Below are positions 50,569 through 60,764 of a DNA stretch of 64,000 bases, piece after piece. How positions within the stretch are numbered: position 1 is the stretch's first letter; every line of letters begins with the position of its first letter. This stretch comes from Alphaproteobacteria bacterium (GTDB taxonomy: Bacteria; Pseudomonadota; Alphaproteobacteria; Micropepsales; Micropepsaceae): NCBI GenBank assembly GCA_016124385.1, contig WGNU01000006.1, forward strand, positions 310,001-374,000. Reading direction: 5' to 3'. The notes below the pieces were generated by a model. That model worked only from the letters and a program-made list of their open reading frames with translations, had not been told where the DNA came from and searched no databases. Position numbers and translations under genes: made by a program.

Positions 50569-51609
50569 AGCGACACCCAGATCGCGCACCTCGATGAGAC
50601 CGCTCAGCGTCACGAAGCGGAATCCCCGGCGCGAAGCGTAGGGCATCCAGGCGCGTAAGGCGGCGAGCGTCTGACGATGGGGATGGCCGATGGCAATCGC
50701 ATAGCCCTGCTCCAGGGCGCGATTCTCGGTCTCAAGTAGCCGGGCAAAGACCTGCGGAAGCGTGCGGACATTGTCGAGAAACACGTCGCGGGTGAGCGCG
50801 GGCATCTCGGCCGCGCGGGCCGCCGTAGCCGCAACGCTTCCGTTCGCCGTGCGCGAATCGAGGAAAAATTTCGCGCGCGCGGCGAGCAGCGGCATCAGGC
50901 GCGCCATCGCCGCGTTATCCTGCGTGAGTTTGCTGCCCATGTGATTGTTGACGCCGATGGCGCCCGGCACGCGCGCGAAACTCCAGACGACACGCCGCGT
51001 GATTTCGGCTTGCGATTGGCCGCCGCGGATTGCCATGGGTCCCGGATTGTCGCTGCCAAGCGGCTCCATCGGCAGATGGACGATCACTTCCTGGCGGCGT
51101 GCCTGCGCGCTTCTGGCAATGGTCTGCGCATGGGGTGCGGCCGGGAGGATCGCGAGCGTCACCTTGCCGGGCAGCGCCATCGCGCGATCCGCGGCAGCAA
51201 GCTCGAAACCCACATCGTCGATGACGATTGCGATCTGTGGGCCGGCGAGCGGCTTTGCGTGCAGAATCGGCGCGCCCCGCACGGCGCCTTCCTGGAGGCC
51301 CGAGCGCGCCGGACCAGACGTCGGCGCCGTCTCGACTATTGGCGCCTTCCGGCTGCCAGCGCGCCGCTGAGCCCGCACACCCAACGCGTCATCGATTCCG
51401 ACGCCGCGTAGCACGGGAAAGAGCACGACCGGCCGGCGGCCATCGCCAGCGGGCAGCGAGATCGGCATCGTCGAGATCGCATCATAGTAATCGGGCGCGT
51501 TCGCAGGCAGCGCATCGGGCGCTCCGGCGCGCATCTGCGCGGCGAGCCCCGTACCAAGCCCCAGGCCGATGGTCAGGGCAGCCAGAAAAATAAGCGCGGG
51601 CTTAAGCAT
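50554..51609 (-). CDS. Divergent polysaccharide deacetylase family protein (YibQ-like)
   Basis: The 351-residue product has an N-terminal signal anchor (about residues 5-25), a Pro/Ala-rich spacer, and a C-terminal NodB-like fold of the divergent type: IAIVIDDVGFE, VIVHLPMEP, GVNNHMGSKLT and FFLDSRTANG. Related proteins are thought to act on envelope glycans, but activity is not proven. The ATG at 51609 puts the signal peptide at the N-terminus; 51726 would not. It overlaps the trpE 3' end by 15 bases and points against the trp genes. Confidence 0.85.
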   Translation of the reverse strand: MLKPALIFLAALTIGLGLGTGLAAQMRAGAPDALPANAPDYYDAISTMPISLPAGDGRRPVVLFPVLRGVGIDDALGVRAQRRAGSRKAPIVETAPTSGPARSGLQEGAVRGAPILHAKPLAGPQIAIVIDDVGFELAAADRAMALPGKVTLAILPAAPHAQTIARSAQARRQEVIVHLPMEPLGSDNPGPMAIRGGQSQAEITRRVVWSFARVPGAIGVNNHMGSKLTQDNAAMARLMPLLAARAKFFLDSRTANGSVAATAARAAEMPALTRDVFLDNVRTLPQVFARLLETENRALEQGYAIAIGHPHRQTLAALRAWMPYASRRGFRFVTLSGLIEVRDLGVASLAP

Positions 51610-51743
51610 AGTGTCGCCCGCTCCTAGCGCGATTCGGGCCTTGCCTGCCAAAGGAGTGGGCGCAAGCCGCCTTGACGCGCGGGAGGGAGCGTTGCTTGAG
51701 TGCCCTTTGATCCCAAGACGGCTCACGCGCCCTGGAGGCGCCC

Positions 51744-52331
51744 TTGATCACGCTCATCGATAACTACGACAGCTTCACTTACAACCTCGTCCATTATCTG
51801 GGCGAACTGGGCGCGGACGTCGTCGTGCACCGCAACGATCAGATCGGCGTCGGCCAGGTGCTGGGCGCCAAGCCCGAGGCGATCGTGATTTCGCCGGGCC
51901 CGTGCGACCCGGACCGGGCCGGCATCTGCCTTGAGCTCATCGCGGCGGCCGGCGCAAACGTGCCGATCCTCGGCGTCTGCCTCGGTCATCAGGCGATCGG
52001 CCAGGCCTATGGCGGTAAGATCGTGCGGGCGCCCGAGCCGATGCACGGCAAGATCAGCCAGATTCGCCACGACGGTACGGGCGTCTTCAAAGACTTACCG
52101 TCGCCGTTTGAAGCAACGCGTTATCATAGTCTCATCGTCGAGCGAGCGAGCGTGCCGCATGATTTCGAGGTGACCGCCGAAACGGATGGCCTCGTCATGG
52201 GGATGCAGCATCGCTCCGCGCCCCTTTTCGGCGTGCAGTTCCACCCCGAGAGCATTGCGACCGCCCACGGACATCGACTTCTTGAGAACTTCCTCACCCT
52301 CGCGGGCGTTAAGCGCACGGTGACGGCATGA
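51744..52331 (+). CDS. trpG: Anthranilate synthase component II (glutamine amidotransferase)
   Basis: The 195-residue product is a class I amidotransferase with ILGVCLGHQAIGQ (nucleophile Cys) and GVQFHPESIATAHG (His, Glu), plus the N-terminal LIDNYDSFTYNLV typical of TrpG/PabA. It feeds ammonia to TrpE and may also serve PabB. The start codon is TTG at 51744, supported by a strong GGAGG six bases upstream and by homology. It starts the trpGDC-moaC-moeA cluster. Confidence 0.95.
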   Translation: MITLIDNYDSFTYNLVHYLGELGADVVVHRNDQIGVGQVLGAKPEAIVISPGPCDPDRAGICLELIAAAGANVPILGVCLGHQAIGQAYGGKIVRAPEPMHGKISQIRHDGTGVFKDLPSPFEATRYHSLIVERASVPHDFEVTAETDGLVMGMQHRSAPLFGVQFHPESIATAHGHRLLENFLTLAGVKRTVTA

Positions 52332-53350
52332 GCGATGCCGCGACGCTGCAGCCCCAGCTCGCCAAGCTCATCGCCGGCGAACGGCTGACGCTGCCGGAGG
52401 CCAAGCAGGCCTTCATGCTGATGATGTGCGGGGCGGTGAGCGAAGCGCAAACGGCCGCGTTCCTGACCGCGCTTCGCCTGCGCGGTGAGACTGTCGAGGT
52501 CATCACGGCGGGCGCGCAGGTTTTGCGCGCCCAAGCAACGCCTGTCGTCGCACCTCCCGGCACGCTCGATACGTGCGGGACGGGTGGCGACGGCGCGGGC
52601 ACCTTCAACATCTCGACCGCCGTCGCGCTCGTCGTCGCGGCCTGCGGCGTCACCGTCGCAAAGCATGGCAACCGCGCCGCCTCGTCGAAATCGGGCACGG
52701 CCGACGTGCTGCAGCGGCTCGGCGTCAAGATCGACCTGACACCCGACGCCGCGCAACGTTGCCTCGACAAGGCAGGGATCGCCTTTCTCTTCGCCCCCAC
52801 GTTCCATGCTGCGATGAAGCATGTCGGCCCGATCCGCCGGGAGCTCGGCTTTCCGACCGTCTTCAATCTGCTAGGGCCCCTCGCCAATCCCGCCTCGACG
52901 AAGCGCCAGCTGATCGGCGTTTTCGCAAAGCAATGGGTGCAGCCCTTCGCCGACGTGCTGACGCGGCTCGGCAGCGAGCGTGCCTGGGTCGTGCACGGGA
53001 CGGATGGGCTCGATGAGATCACGACGACGAGCGAGAGTTTCGTAGCGGAATTAAGGGACGGGGCCGTTCGCACTTTCACCGTCGCGCCGGAAGATGCGGG
53101 GCTGGCGCGTGCCACGCCGTCGAGCCTTCGTGGCGGCGACCCCGAGACGAACGCGGCCGCCCTTCAGGGTCTCCTGCGCGGCGAGAAGTCACCCTATCGC
53201 GATATCGTAGTCCTCAATTCCGCGGCCGCGCTCATCGTCGCGGACAAGGCAGGCGACCTCAAGTCGGGCGCCGCTCAGGCAATCGATGCCATCGATTCCG
53301 GGCGGGCATCGCGGGTTCTTGAGAAACTAATTGAAGCATCGAACGCATGA
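52328..53350 (+). CDS. trpD: Anthranilate phosphoribosyltransferase
   Basis: The 340-residue enzyme transfers phosphoribose from PRPP to anthranilate. It shows the PRPP-binding [57 protein letters not shown] and [11 protein letters not shown]. Length is normal. ATGA overlaps tie it to trpG and trpC. Confidence 0.97.
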   Translation: MSDAATLQPQLAKLIAGERLTLPEAKQAFMLMMCGAVSEAQTAAFLTALRLRGETVEVITAGAQVLRAQATPVVAPPGTLDTCGTGGDGAGTFNISTAVALVVAACGVTVAKHGNRAASSKSGTADVLQRLGVKIDLTPDAAQRCLDKAGIAFLFAPTFHAAMKHVGPIRRELGFPTVFNLLGPLANPASTKRQLIGVFAKQWVQPFADVLTRLGSERAWVVHGTDGLDEITTTSESFVAELRDGAVRTFTVAPEDAGLARATPSSLRGGDPETNAAALQGLLRGEKSPYRDIVVLNSAAALIVADKAGDLKSGAAQAIDAIDSGRASRVLEKLIEASNA

Positions 53351-54159
53351 GCATTCTTGGCGAGATCGCCGCCTATAAGCGGCTGGAGATCGCGGCGGCC
53401 AAGGCGGCCGTGCCGGCGGCAACGCTCCAGGCGCGCGTGGCTGACCTTCCACCGCCGCGCGGATTTGCGCGAGCGCTGACGGCGGCGGCCGAGGCCAAGG
53501 GCTTCGGTCTTATCTGCGAGATTAAGCGAGCAAGTCCTTCCAAAGGTTTGATTCGGGTGGATTTTCACCCACACTCCCTTGCCAAGGCCTATGCCGCCGG
53601 AGGAGCGACCTGTCTTTCGGTCCTGACCGATACGCCGTCGTTCCAGGGTTCGCCGGACCATTTGCGCGAGGCCCGCGCGGCGTGCGCGCTGCCGATCCTG
53701 CGGAAGGATTTTCTGTTCGATCCCTACCAAGTGCTCGAAGCGCGGGCCTGGGGTGCCGACTGCATCCTCATCATCCTCGCGGCCGTTACCGACGAAGAGG
53801 CCATCTCGCTCGAACAAGCAGCCTTTTCCATGGGCTTGGACGTCCTTCTAGAAGTCCATGATGAGGTTGAGCTGGCGCGCGCCCTTCGCCTCAAGAGCCC
53901 GCTCATCGGCATCAACAACCGGAACCTGAAGACCTTCGAAACGCGCCTCGAGACGACCGAGACTCTCGCCCAGCTCGTTCCCGCCGACCGCTTGATCGTC
54001 AGCGAAAGCGGTCTGGCGACGCCCGGCGACCTGACGCGCCTGGTAGCAGCGGGCGCCCGGGCCTTCCTTGTCGGTGAGGCCTTGATGCGGGCAGAGGATG
54101 TCGCGGCCGCCACGCGCTCATTGGTCGCGGAAGCCCACGCGGCGGCGCCCACGCCATGA
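53347..54159 (+). CDS. trpC: Indole-3-glycerol phosphate synthase
   Basis: The 270-residue TIM-barrel enzyme closes the indole ring. It has the catalytic [12 protein letters not shown] segment, [40 protein letters not shown] and [12 protein letters not shown]. It is monofunctional, with no TrpF part; trpF is not in the window. It overlaps trpD and moaC by ATGA. Confidence 0.97.
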   Translation: MSILGEIAAYKRLEIAAAKAAVPAATLQARVADLPPPRGFARALTAAAEAKGFGLICEIKRASPSKGLIRVDFHPHSLAKAYAAGGATCLSVLTDTPSFQGSPDHLREARAACALPILRKDFLFDPYQVLEARAWGADCILIILAAVTDEEAISLEQAAFSMGLDVLLEVHDEVELARALRLKSPLIGINNRNLKTFETRLETTETLAQLVPADRLIVSESGLATPGDLTRLVAAGARAFLVGEALMRAEDVAAATRSLVAEAHAAAPTP

Positions 54160-54935
54160 GCCAGCTCACTCATCTCAATCCTGACGGCGAGGCGCGGATG
54201 GTCGATGTCGGCCACAAGGAGCCCAGCGAGCGACGCGCGATCGCGGAGGGGCGCGTCGCGCTTACGGCGCCGACACTCGCTCTTATCCGCGACGGCGCGC
54301 TTCCCAAGGGCGACGTGCTTGCGACCGCACGCATCGCCGGCATCATGGCGGCGAAGCGGACCGCCGATCTGATCCCGCTCTGCCATCCGCTGGCCCTCAC
54401 CTCGGTCGCCGTCGATCTCACGGTCGAAGAGACGAGCGTGCGGATCACCGCGACAGTCAAGACGTATGGCGTGACGGGCGTCGAGATGGAGGCGCTCACC
54501 GCCGTCAGCGTCGCCGCACTCGCTCTCTACGACATGGTGAAGGCCGTCGAGCGCGAAGCCGTGATCGAGAGCATCACTCTCATTGAGAAGACCGGCGGTA
54601 AATCCGGGGCCTTCCGAGCAGTCGCCGCCCAGCAGGCGCAAGCAGCGCCCCGCAGGCGCACCGCGCCACGCACGCTGATGGATCCCGCCGCCGTGCCGGT
54701 CAGGCCAGCAAACGATGATGCGCGGCGCGAACATTTCCGCAGCTATCTTGCATCTCACCGCGTCCAGGTGCTGGCCCTCGCCAAAAGTGCCGGCCTCGCC
54801 CCCGGCCTCGTCTACGGCTATCTCCACGGCCGCACACGGCGCCTCCCCGCCGATGCCGAAGCCGCCCTTGCCAGCGCGGCCAAAACGAGCCCCGAAGCGC
54901 TCTTCGGGAGCCGCGACGATGCTCAGCGTCGCTGA
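54156..54935 (+). CDS. moaC: MoaC fused to a C-terminal Xre-type helix-turn-helix
   Basis: The 259-residue product is about 100 residues longer than typical MoaC. Residues 1-155 are a complete cyclic pyranopterin monophosphate synthase ([57 protein letters not shown]), which acts after MoaA in molybdopterin synthesis. A basic Ala/Pro linker leads to residues 192-251, which resemble an Xre/C1-type helix-turn-helix ([20 protein letters not shown], then a second helix pair ending SPEALFG). No frameshift or stop separates the parts. It overlaps trpC (ATGA) and moeA (17 bases). Confidence 0.9.
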   Translation: MSQLTHLNPDGEARMVDVGHKEPSERRAIAEGRVALTAPTLALIRDGALPKGDVLATARIAGIMAAKRTADLIPLCHPLALTSVAVDLTVEETSVRITATVKTYGVTGVEMEALTAVSVAALALYDMVKAVEREAVIESITLIEKTGGKSGAFRAVAAQQAQAAPRRRTAPRTLMDPAAVPVRPANDDARREHFRSYLASHRVQVLALAKSAGLAPGLVYGYLHGRTRRLPADAEAALASAAKTSPEALFGSRDDAQRR

Positions 54936-56118
54936 AGCGCATCGCCGGATCATCGCGTCCCTCAGCCCGCTCGGCACCGAAAGCATCGCGCTCGCAGAGG
55001 CCGCGGGCCGGGTGCTGCGCGAGGATGTGCACGCCCGGCACGATCAGCCGCCCGGCGATCTCTCGGCCATGGACGGCTACGCCCTAAACGGGGCGGATGC
55101 CGCGAGGCTTCCCGTGCGCCTCCCCATCGCCATCGAGATCCCGGCGGGTCGCTTGGCGCCCCGACCACTGGCGCGCGGTGAGGCCGCTCGGATCTTCACC
55201 GGCGCGGCTCTCCCCGAGGGGGCCGATACCATCGTCATTCAGGAGAACACGACGCGCGACGGTGATGCCGTCATCATTCAATCGGGAGCAACGCCCGGCC
55301 GCCACATTCGACGCCGGGGCCTCGATTTTTCAGAGGGTGGTCGCATTCTGGCAGCGCCGCGGCGGCTGTCAGCGTCCGACCTGGCGCTGGCCGCGAGTGC
55401 AGGAGCGACACGCCTCGTTGTTGGGCGCAAGCCCCGGGTCGCGATTCTGGCAACGGGCGATGAACTCGTTCCCCCGGGCGCAACGCCCGGCCCCGGGCAG
55501 ATCGTCGCCGCATCGGGCGTTGGCGTCGCGGCGATCCTTCAGGAAGCGGGAGCCGCCGTCATAGACCTTGGAATCGCCCCCGACCGGGCGGAGGCCATCG
55601 CCGCGGCGGCCTCGCACGCCCGGGGCGCAGACCTCCTCGTTACCCTCGGTGGGGCGTCGGTCGGCGATCACGACCTCATCAAGAGCGCCCTTGCGCCGAT
55701 GGGCCTTGCGATCGACTTCTGGAAGATCGCCCTCAGACCCGGAAAGCCGCTTATTTTCGGGAATTTAAACGGCCTTCCTCTCATCGGACTTCCGGGTAAT
55801 CCGGTCTCAAGCCTCGTTTGCGCCCTGCTTTTCGGCGGGCCGGCGGTCGGACTTCTGCAGGGCCTCGCAGGCGATCCGCCGGCGGTCACTCCCGTTCGCG
55901 CCGGCATCACCCTCCCAGCCAATGACGGCCGGGCAGATTATCTGCGCGCCTCTTTGCAGGATATGCCGGGCGATCTGCCGCTTGCCACGCCCTTTCCCGT
56001 GCAGGACAGCTCAATGCTGAGCACGCTTTCCGCCTCGGATTGCCTCGTCATCCGGCCGCCCCACGCGCCGAAAGTACCTGTCGGGGAGATCGTGCCGGCG
56101 CATCGACTGCGGGTGTGA
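54919..56118 (+). CDS. moeA: Molybdopterin molybdenumtransferase MoeA
   Basis: The 399-residue enzyme inserts molybdate into adenylated molybdopterin. It has the MoeA signatures [65 protein letters not shown] and [11 protein letters not shown]. The ATG at 54919 lies inside the end of moaC, implying coupling. lexA follows after a 90-base gap with its own promoter. Confidence 0.95.
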   Translation: MLSVAEAHRRIIASLSPLGTESIALAEAAGRVLREDVHARHDQPPGDLSAMDGYALNGADAARLPVRLPIAIEIPAGRLAPRPLARGEAARIFTGAALPEGADTIVIQENTTRDGDAVIIQSGATPGRHIRRRGLDFSEGGRILAAPRRLSASDLALAASAGATRLVVGRKPRVAILATGDELVPPGATPGPGQIVAASGVGVAAILQEAGAAVIDLGIAPDRAEAIAAAASHARGADLLVTLGGASVGDHDLIKSALAPMGLAIDFWKIALRPGKPLIFGNLNGLPLIGLPGNPVSSLVCALLFGGPAVGLLQGLAGDPPAVTPVRAGITLPANDGRADYLRASLQDMPGDLPLATPFPVQDSSMLSTLSASDCLVIRPPHAPKVPVGEIVPAHRLRV

Positions 56119-56136
56119 GATTTGCGCAATCGGGGG

Positions 56137-56165
56137 TTGACGGGTCTCTAGAACTAAACTAGAAC
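56137..56165 (+). promoter_or_regulatory. lexA promoter
   Basis: TTGACG (56137-56142) and TAGAAC (56160-56165) are spaced by exactly 17 bases upstream of lexA. The -10 box lies inside the SOS box, as expected for a repressor that blocks its own promoter. The leader then runs about 35 bases to the ATG, with AGGGGG as ribosome site. Confidence 0.7.
56151..56165. promoter_or_regulatory. LexA operator (alphaproteobacterial SOS box)
   Basis: GAAC-N7-GAAC (56151-56154 and 56162-56165) matches exactly the direct-repeat SOS box known for alphaproteobacterial LexA (GTTC-N7-GTTC on the other strand). It overlaps the lexA -10 box, so LexA very probably represses its own gene until DNA damage triggers self-cleavage. 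Confidence 0.88.
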
Positions 56166-56208
56166 ACTCGCCCATGTTGCAGTTTTGTTCGAACCGCAGG
56201 GGGCGCCA

Positions 56209-56937
56209 ATGCTGACGCGCAAGCAATATGAACTTCTCACGTTCATCCATCAGCGCGTGCGGGAAACCGGCGTTCCACCGTCTTTTGATGAAATGAAGGA
56301 CGCGCTTGATCTCAAATCGAAATCGGGCATCCACCGCCTCATCACGGCACTTGAAGAACGCGGTTTCGTGCGACGTCTGCCGCACCGGGCGCGCGCGCTC
56401 GAGGTCCTGCGCTTGCCCGAAAATTCGGGTCAGGCCGCGGCCCACCAGGCCCGCCAGCGCACCACGGGCTTTCAGCCGAGCGTCATCGATGCGCAAGGCC
56501 GCCGCGAGGCGCGCGCGCCTGCGCCCCGCGCGGCGGAGCTGCCGTCCGGCCAAACTGTCGTTCCGATGGTCGGGCGGATCGCGGCGGGCACGCCAATCGA
56601 AGCGCTGCAGCAGCCGCTCGACCAAGTTTCGGTGCCGCCGGGTCTTCTCGGCGGATCGGGGCGCGAGCATTTTGCGCTCGAGGTGGTCGGCGATTCGATG
56701 ATCAACGCGGGCATCCTTGAGGGCGACACCGTTCTGGTGGAGCGCTGCGAGACCGCACAGAACGGCGACATCGTGGTCGCGCTGGTCGACAATCAGGAGG
56801 CCACGCTCAAGCGCATCCGCCGCCGTGCCGATTCGATCGCGCTCGAAGCGGCGAACCCCGCCTATGAGACGCGCATCTTCCCGGCCGATCGCGTCGCCGT
56901 GCAGGGCCGCCTCGTCGGATTGATGCGACGCTACTAG
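56209..56937 (+). CDS. lexA: SOS repressor LexA
   Basis: The 242-residue protein has an N-terminal winged HTH ([20 protein letters not shown], then [17 protein letters not shown]) and a C-terminal S24 peptidase domain with cleavage site Ala126-Gly127 in IAAGTP and the Ser163/Lys201 dyad (GDSM and ATLKR). RecA-stimulated self-cleavage induces SOS genes. The linker between domains is longer than in E. coli (202 residues), as usual in Alphaproteobacteria. The ATG at 56209 follows AGGGGG. Its last bases overlap the end of comEC. Confidence 0.97.
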   Translation: MLTRKQYELLTFIHQRVRETGVPPSFDEMKDALDLKSKSGIHRLITALEERGFVRRLPHRARALEVLRLPENSGQAAAHQARQRTTGFQPSVIDAQGRREARAPAPRAAELPSGQTVVPMVGRIAAGTPIEALQQPLDQVSVPPGLLGGSGREHFALEVVGDSMINAGILEGDTVLVERCETAQNGDIVVALVDNQEATLKRIRRRADSIALEAANPAYETRIFPADRVAVQGRLVGLMRRY

Positions 56938-59126
56938 CGCGCGCCGGCGCTCCAGGGCCGATTGCCCTGCTGCGCTGCAACGTCGGTGCGCGCGATTCCT
57001 TCTTGGGTCAGCCAGAGTCCGGTCGCCCCGCGCGCGGCGAGTTCCCCGCGATCGATGACAAGCTCGGCCGTCGAGCATGACCAGCTCACCGGCGCCGCCA
57101 GGACAATCTCTGCATCGGGGCAGCGCGCGTCCGCCTCGATGGCCGCGCCGTCCCGAATGAGGGCGATCCGCCAGACGCGGCCGGCGCGCATGGTCTCGAA
57201 GCGGCAGGCCGTCGCGTCGCACGCAGCGGGCACTACGGCTTCGGCCGGCGAGCGGGAATCCCCATCGGCCCGGAGCCAGAGTTCGGCGTCGAAGCCCGGC
57301 GTACGGCGCAGCAGAGCGTAGGCGCCGTCGGCGTCGCGGAGCGCGAGATTGGTCCCATCGGCATTTACGAGGAGATCCGGCGGTTCATGCCGCCAGGCAA
57401 CCGCCAGCCCCACAAGCAACAGCGCCAAGCCAAAGAGCCGGATGGGCGTACGCCAGATGACGAGCCACAACCCGCCAAAGACGGTGAGGAGGAGCGCGCT
57501 GATCGGCCAGGCCGGCGCGTGGGTGACGGCGCCCGGCCACGCCACAGTCCAATGGGCGATCGCGAGGATGGCTTCGATCCCCTGGCCCATCACGAAGAGA
57601 GGCGGTTCGGCGAGGCCGAGCGGCAGGGCCATCGCCGCCACGACGCCCGCCGGCATGACGAGGAGGCCCACGACCGGCGTTGCAGCCATATTCGCCGCAA
57701 GGCCATAAGTGGCGAACCGCGCGAAATGGAAGCCGGAAAAAGGCGCTGTTGCGAGCCCGGCGACGAGGCTCGTCAGGGCGGCGCCCAGGACGTACTGAGC
57801 AAGGTTACCGACAAGGCCGGCCGGAGCGCGGTCGGCGCCGCCGCGCGCGCGCCAACGCTCGCGCGTTTCCCAGGCGGCGACGATCGCAGCAACCGCGGCG
57901 AAGGACATCTGAAAGCTCGGGTCGATGAGGCTCTCGGGCATCGCTAGGAGGATGAAGAGCGCCGAGACGGCGACGACTCGCAGCGAGATCGCTGGGCGGT
58001 CCGCGAGGACTGCCGTCAACATCAGCGCGGTCATGATGAAGGAACGGAGCGTCGGCACGGCGGCGCCCGAGAGCGCAAGGTAGGCCGCGCCACCCAAGAG
58101 GGCTAGTACCGCAGCGATCTTCTTCGTCGGCCATCTGAGCGCAACCGTGGGCAAGAGCGCCAACGCCATGCGGCAGGCCGCGAAGATGCCAAGCGCCACC
58201 ATCGCCATGTGCAGACCGGAGATCGAGAGCAGATGCGCGAGGCTCGATCCCCGCAGCGCCTCGAGATCTTCCGGCGCGATGTAGCTGCGGTCGCCGGTGA
58301 TGAGAGCGGCCGCGATCGCTCCCTCGCTGCCGGCGAGCTCCGCCCGAATGCGCCGCGCCATCCAGAGGCGGACGGCATCGATCTGCCGCGACACGAAGGT
58401 GCCCAGATCCGCGACATCCGCGGGACCGAGGCGCTCGATCGCACCATAGACGAAGCCGGTGGCGCCGACCGCGTCGAAATAGGCGGCCCTCGCGAAATCA
58501 TAGCCGTCGGGCACGACTGGAGGCGACGGCGGGCGAAGCCGCGCGCGGAAGCGAAGCCGATCGCCCGGCCAGAGATTCTCCGTCGATGCGCGAGTCGATA
58601 CGCGCAGCCGGGCCGGAAGGCGTGCAGGTGCGATCCCCCCGATGCTCTCCGGGGCAATGATGAGGCGGACGGCACTTTCAGAACTCTCGATCGAGGCAAG
58701 CCGGCCGGTCACCGCCACATAGTCCCGCTCACCATCAAGGATTGGCGCCGCGCGGCTCTCCGCACGCCAGAGCGCAGCCGTCACTCCGAGCGCGACCAGG
58801 AAGATCGCAACCGCGATCGATCGCAAGGCCGCGCGCTCCCAGAGGAGAAGCGCTGCGGCAAGAGAGAGCGCGAGCGTCGCCGGCCCCACCCAGAGGGCGG
58901 GCTCCTCGGGCGCCGCGAAATAAAGACCGATGCCGAGGCCGACCGCCACCGGCGACCACAGGATGAGCCGGTCGGTCTCGGCCTGCCACCATGCTGAAAG
59001 TTGCTGGATCGCCGTCCCCAGGCCAGCCTGCAGCCGGACGCGCCATCGCCGGATGGTCCGCTCGGCCTCCGGCATCGCGGGCGGACCGATGAACGGTTCT
59101 GCAATCGCAGCCGGCTCGGGGCTCAC
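56934..59126 (-). CDS. comEC: ComEC/Rec2 family membrane protein
   Basis: The 730-residue product has the N-terminal DUF4131-type region with TM segments, the competence domain with [18 protein letters not shown] and [18 protein letters not shown], and about ten TM segments, as in DNA-uptake channel proteins. The last ~140 residues are soluble but lack an obvious MBL metal motif (HxHxDH), as in many alphaproteobacterial forms. Whether it supports natural transformation is unknown; no other com gene is seen here. The GTG start at 59126 is uncertain. Confidence 0.88.
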   Translation of the reverse strand: MSPEPAAIAEPFIGPPAMPEAERTIRRWRVRLQAGLGTAIQQLSAWWQAETDRLILWSPVAVGLGIGLYFAAPEEPALWVGPATLALSLAAALLLWERAALRSIAVAIFLVALGVTAALWRAESRAAPILDGERDYVAVTGRLASIESSESAVRLIIAPESIGGIAPARLPARLRVSTRASTENLWPGDRLRFRARLRPPSPPVVPDGYDFARAAYFDAVGATGFVYGAIERLGPADVADLGTFVSRQIDAVRLWMARRIRAELAGSEGAIAAALITGDRSYIAPEDLEALRGSSLAHLLSISGLHMAMVALGIFAACRMALALLPTVALRWPTKKIAAVLALLGGAAYLALSGAAVPTLRSFIMTALMLTAVLADRPAISLRVVAVSALFILLAMPESLIDPSFQMSFAAVAAIVAAWETRERWRARGGADRAPAGLVGNLAQYVLGAALTSLVAGLATAPFSGFHFARFATYGLAANMAATPVVGLLVMPAGVVAAMALPLGLAEPPLFVMGQGIEAILAIAHWTVAWPGAVTHAPAWPISALLLTVFGGLWLVIWRTPIRLFGLALLLVGLAVAWRHEPPDLLVNADGTNLALRDADGAYALLRRTPGFDAELWLRADGDSRSPAEAVVPAACDATACRFETMRAGRVWRIALIRDGAAIEADARCPDAEIVLAAPVSWSCSTAELVIDRGELAARGATGLWLTQEGIARTDVAAQQGNRPWSAGAR

Positions 59127-59232
59127 CGGAGGGCGCGTCCCGCGGCGCCGCGATCGCGGGTCGCGCCGCGCCAGCTATGCGTGGTAAGAGCGGGACGCTT
59201 CGTCACACCGTTCCCCTCATTTGTGTAAGATC

Positions 59233-60651
59233 ATGGCCTCGCCGACCCCTTGCGTCACTCGCTTTGCGCCCTCGCCGACCGGCTTCCTCCATATTGGCGG
59301 CGCGCGGACGGCGCTCTTCAACTGGCTCTACGCGCGCCATCACGGCGGGATATTCCGGCTGCGGATCGAGGACACGGATCGCGAGCGCTCGACCGAGGCG
59401 GCGATCGCGGCGATCCTTCAGGGGCTCGACTGGCTGGGTCTGCACCACGACGCGGAGGTGGTCCACCAATTCGCCCGCGCGCCGCGCCACCGCGCCGTGG
59501 CCGATGAGCTCTTGGCCGCCGGCAAGGCCTATCGCTGCTATGCGAGCGCCGCCGAGCTCGATGCCATGCGCGCGGCCCAGAAGGAGGCCGGTCAGCCGAT
59601 CCGCTATGACGGGCGCTGGCGCGACCGCGACCCCGCCGAGGCGCCGGCGGGCGCCCCCTTCGTCGTGCGGATCAAGGCCGCGCAAACGGGGGAAACGATC
59701 ATCGCGGATCAGGTGCAGGGGGACGTGCGGTTCGCCAACGCGGTGCTCGATGATTTCGTGCTGCTGCGCTCCGACGGCACGCCAACCTATATGCTCTCGG
59801 TCGTCGTCGATGATCACGACATGGGGATCACGCACGTGATCCGGGGCGATGATCATCTCACGAACGCGGCACGGCAGCGCCAGATCATCGATGCGATGGG
59901 GTGGCCGGTTCCCGTCTACGCACATTTGCCAATGTTGCACGGCGAGGATGGCGCGAAGCTTTCCAAGCGCCACGGCGCGCTCGGCATCCATGAATACGAG
60001 GCGCTCGGCTATTTGCCGGAGGCGATGCGGAACTATCTCCTTCGCCTCGGCTGGAGCCATGGCGATGACGAAGTGATTTCGACCGAACAGGCAATCGCGT
60101 GGTTCAATCTGGAGAATGTCGGGCGAAGCCCCGCGCGTGTCGACCTTAAGAAACTCGAAAGCCTCAACGCCCACTACATGCGCGAGGCGGACGATACGCG
60201 CCTTGCCGACATCGTTCTGGGCCTGCGTGCGCAGGCCGGCGAGACGCCGGCATCAGAGGCGGCGCGCGCGATGCTCATCCGTGCGATGCCAGGTCTAAAG
60301 GCGCGCGCGCGAACCCTCACGGAATTGCGGGAGAGTGCGGGCTTCCTCTTCGCGGTACGCCCGATCACGCTGGAGCCGAAGGCCGACGCGCTTCTCAACC
60401 CAACGGCGCGCGAACGTCTGGGCGCTCTGCGCGACACACTCGCGAGCAGCGACTGGAATGCGGAGAGCCTTGAAGCGGCCGTCCGCGCTTTCGTCGAGCG
60501 CGAAGGGATCAAACTCGGCGACATCGCACAGCCGCTTCGCGCGGCGCTCACGGGGCGGATGACATCGCCGCCCGTCTTCGACGTCCTTGCGGTCCTTGGA
60601 CCCGAGGAAGCCCTCGCGCGAATCGACGACCGAAGACTGCCTAGTGAATAA
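59233..60651 (+). CDS. gltX: Glutamate--tRNA ligase
   Basis: The 472-residue class I synthetase charges tRNA-Glu. It has the HIGH-type motif [11 protein letters not shown] (from about residue 18) and the KMSKS-type motif [10 protein letters not shown], with [11 protein letters not shown] and the C-terminal anticodon-binding helical domain. Many Alphaproteobacteria have two GltX paralogues, one of which charges tRNA-Gln; sequence alone does not settle which this is. The ATG at 59233 is preferred to a TTG at 59221. Confidence 0.95.
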   Translation: MASPTPCVTRFAPSPTGFLHIGGARTALFNWLYARHHGGIFRLRIEDTDRERSTEAAIAAILQGLDWLGLHHDAEVVHQFARAPRHRAVADELLAAGKAYRCYASAAELDAMRAAQKEAGQPIRYDGRWRDRDPAEAPAGAPFVVRIKAAQTGETIIADQVQGDVRFANAVLDDFVLLRSDGTPTYMLSVVVDDHDMGITHVIRGDDHLTNAARQRQIIDAMGWPVPVYAHLPMLHGEDGAKLSKRHGALGIHEYEALGYLPEAMRNYLLRLGWSHGDDEVISTEQAIAWFNLENVGRSPARVDLKKLESLNAHYMREADDTRLADIVLGLRAQAGETPASEAARAMLIRAMPGLKARARTLTELRESAGFLFAVRPITLEPKADALLNPTARERLGALRDTLASSDWNAESLEAAVRAFVEREGIKLGDIAQPLRAALTGRMTSPPVFDVLAVLGPEEALARIDDRRLPSE

Positions 60652-60667
60652 GCAGTGCTGTCGTGTG

Positions 60668-60697
60668 ATGACGACGGCACCATCGCCGGGCTATAAT
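60668..60697 (+). promoter_or_regulatory. Sigma-70-like promoter for gltA
   Basis: A perfect TATAAT (60692-60697) lies 68 bases upstream of gltA; ATGACG (60668-60673) stands 18 bases before it as a partial -35 box. In such GC-rich DNA a consensus -10 is notable. Confidence 0.5.
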
Positions 60698-60764
60698 TCA
60701 ACTAATGGGAATCCGTCCTTCCTCCCCGATCGACGGCATCCATCTCGAGCAAACGAGGTTCTCC

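Noticed and set aside
54156-56118. moaC stop loss or frameshift into a former separate regulator gene
   Set aside because: The frame is continuous with consistent codon use through the linker, and moeA keeps a normal overlapping start, so a true fusion is the simpler reading.
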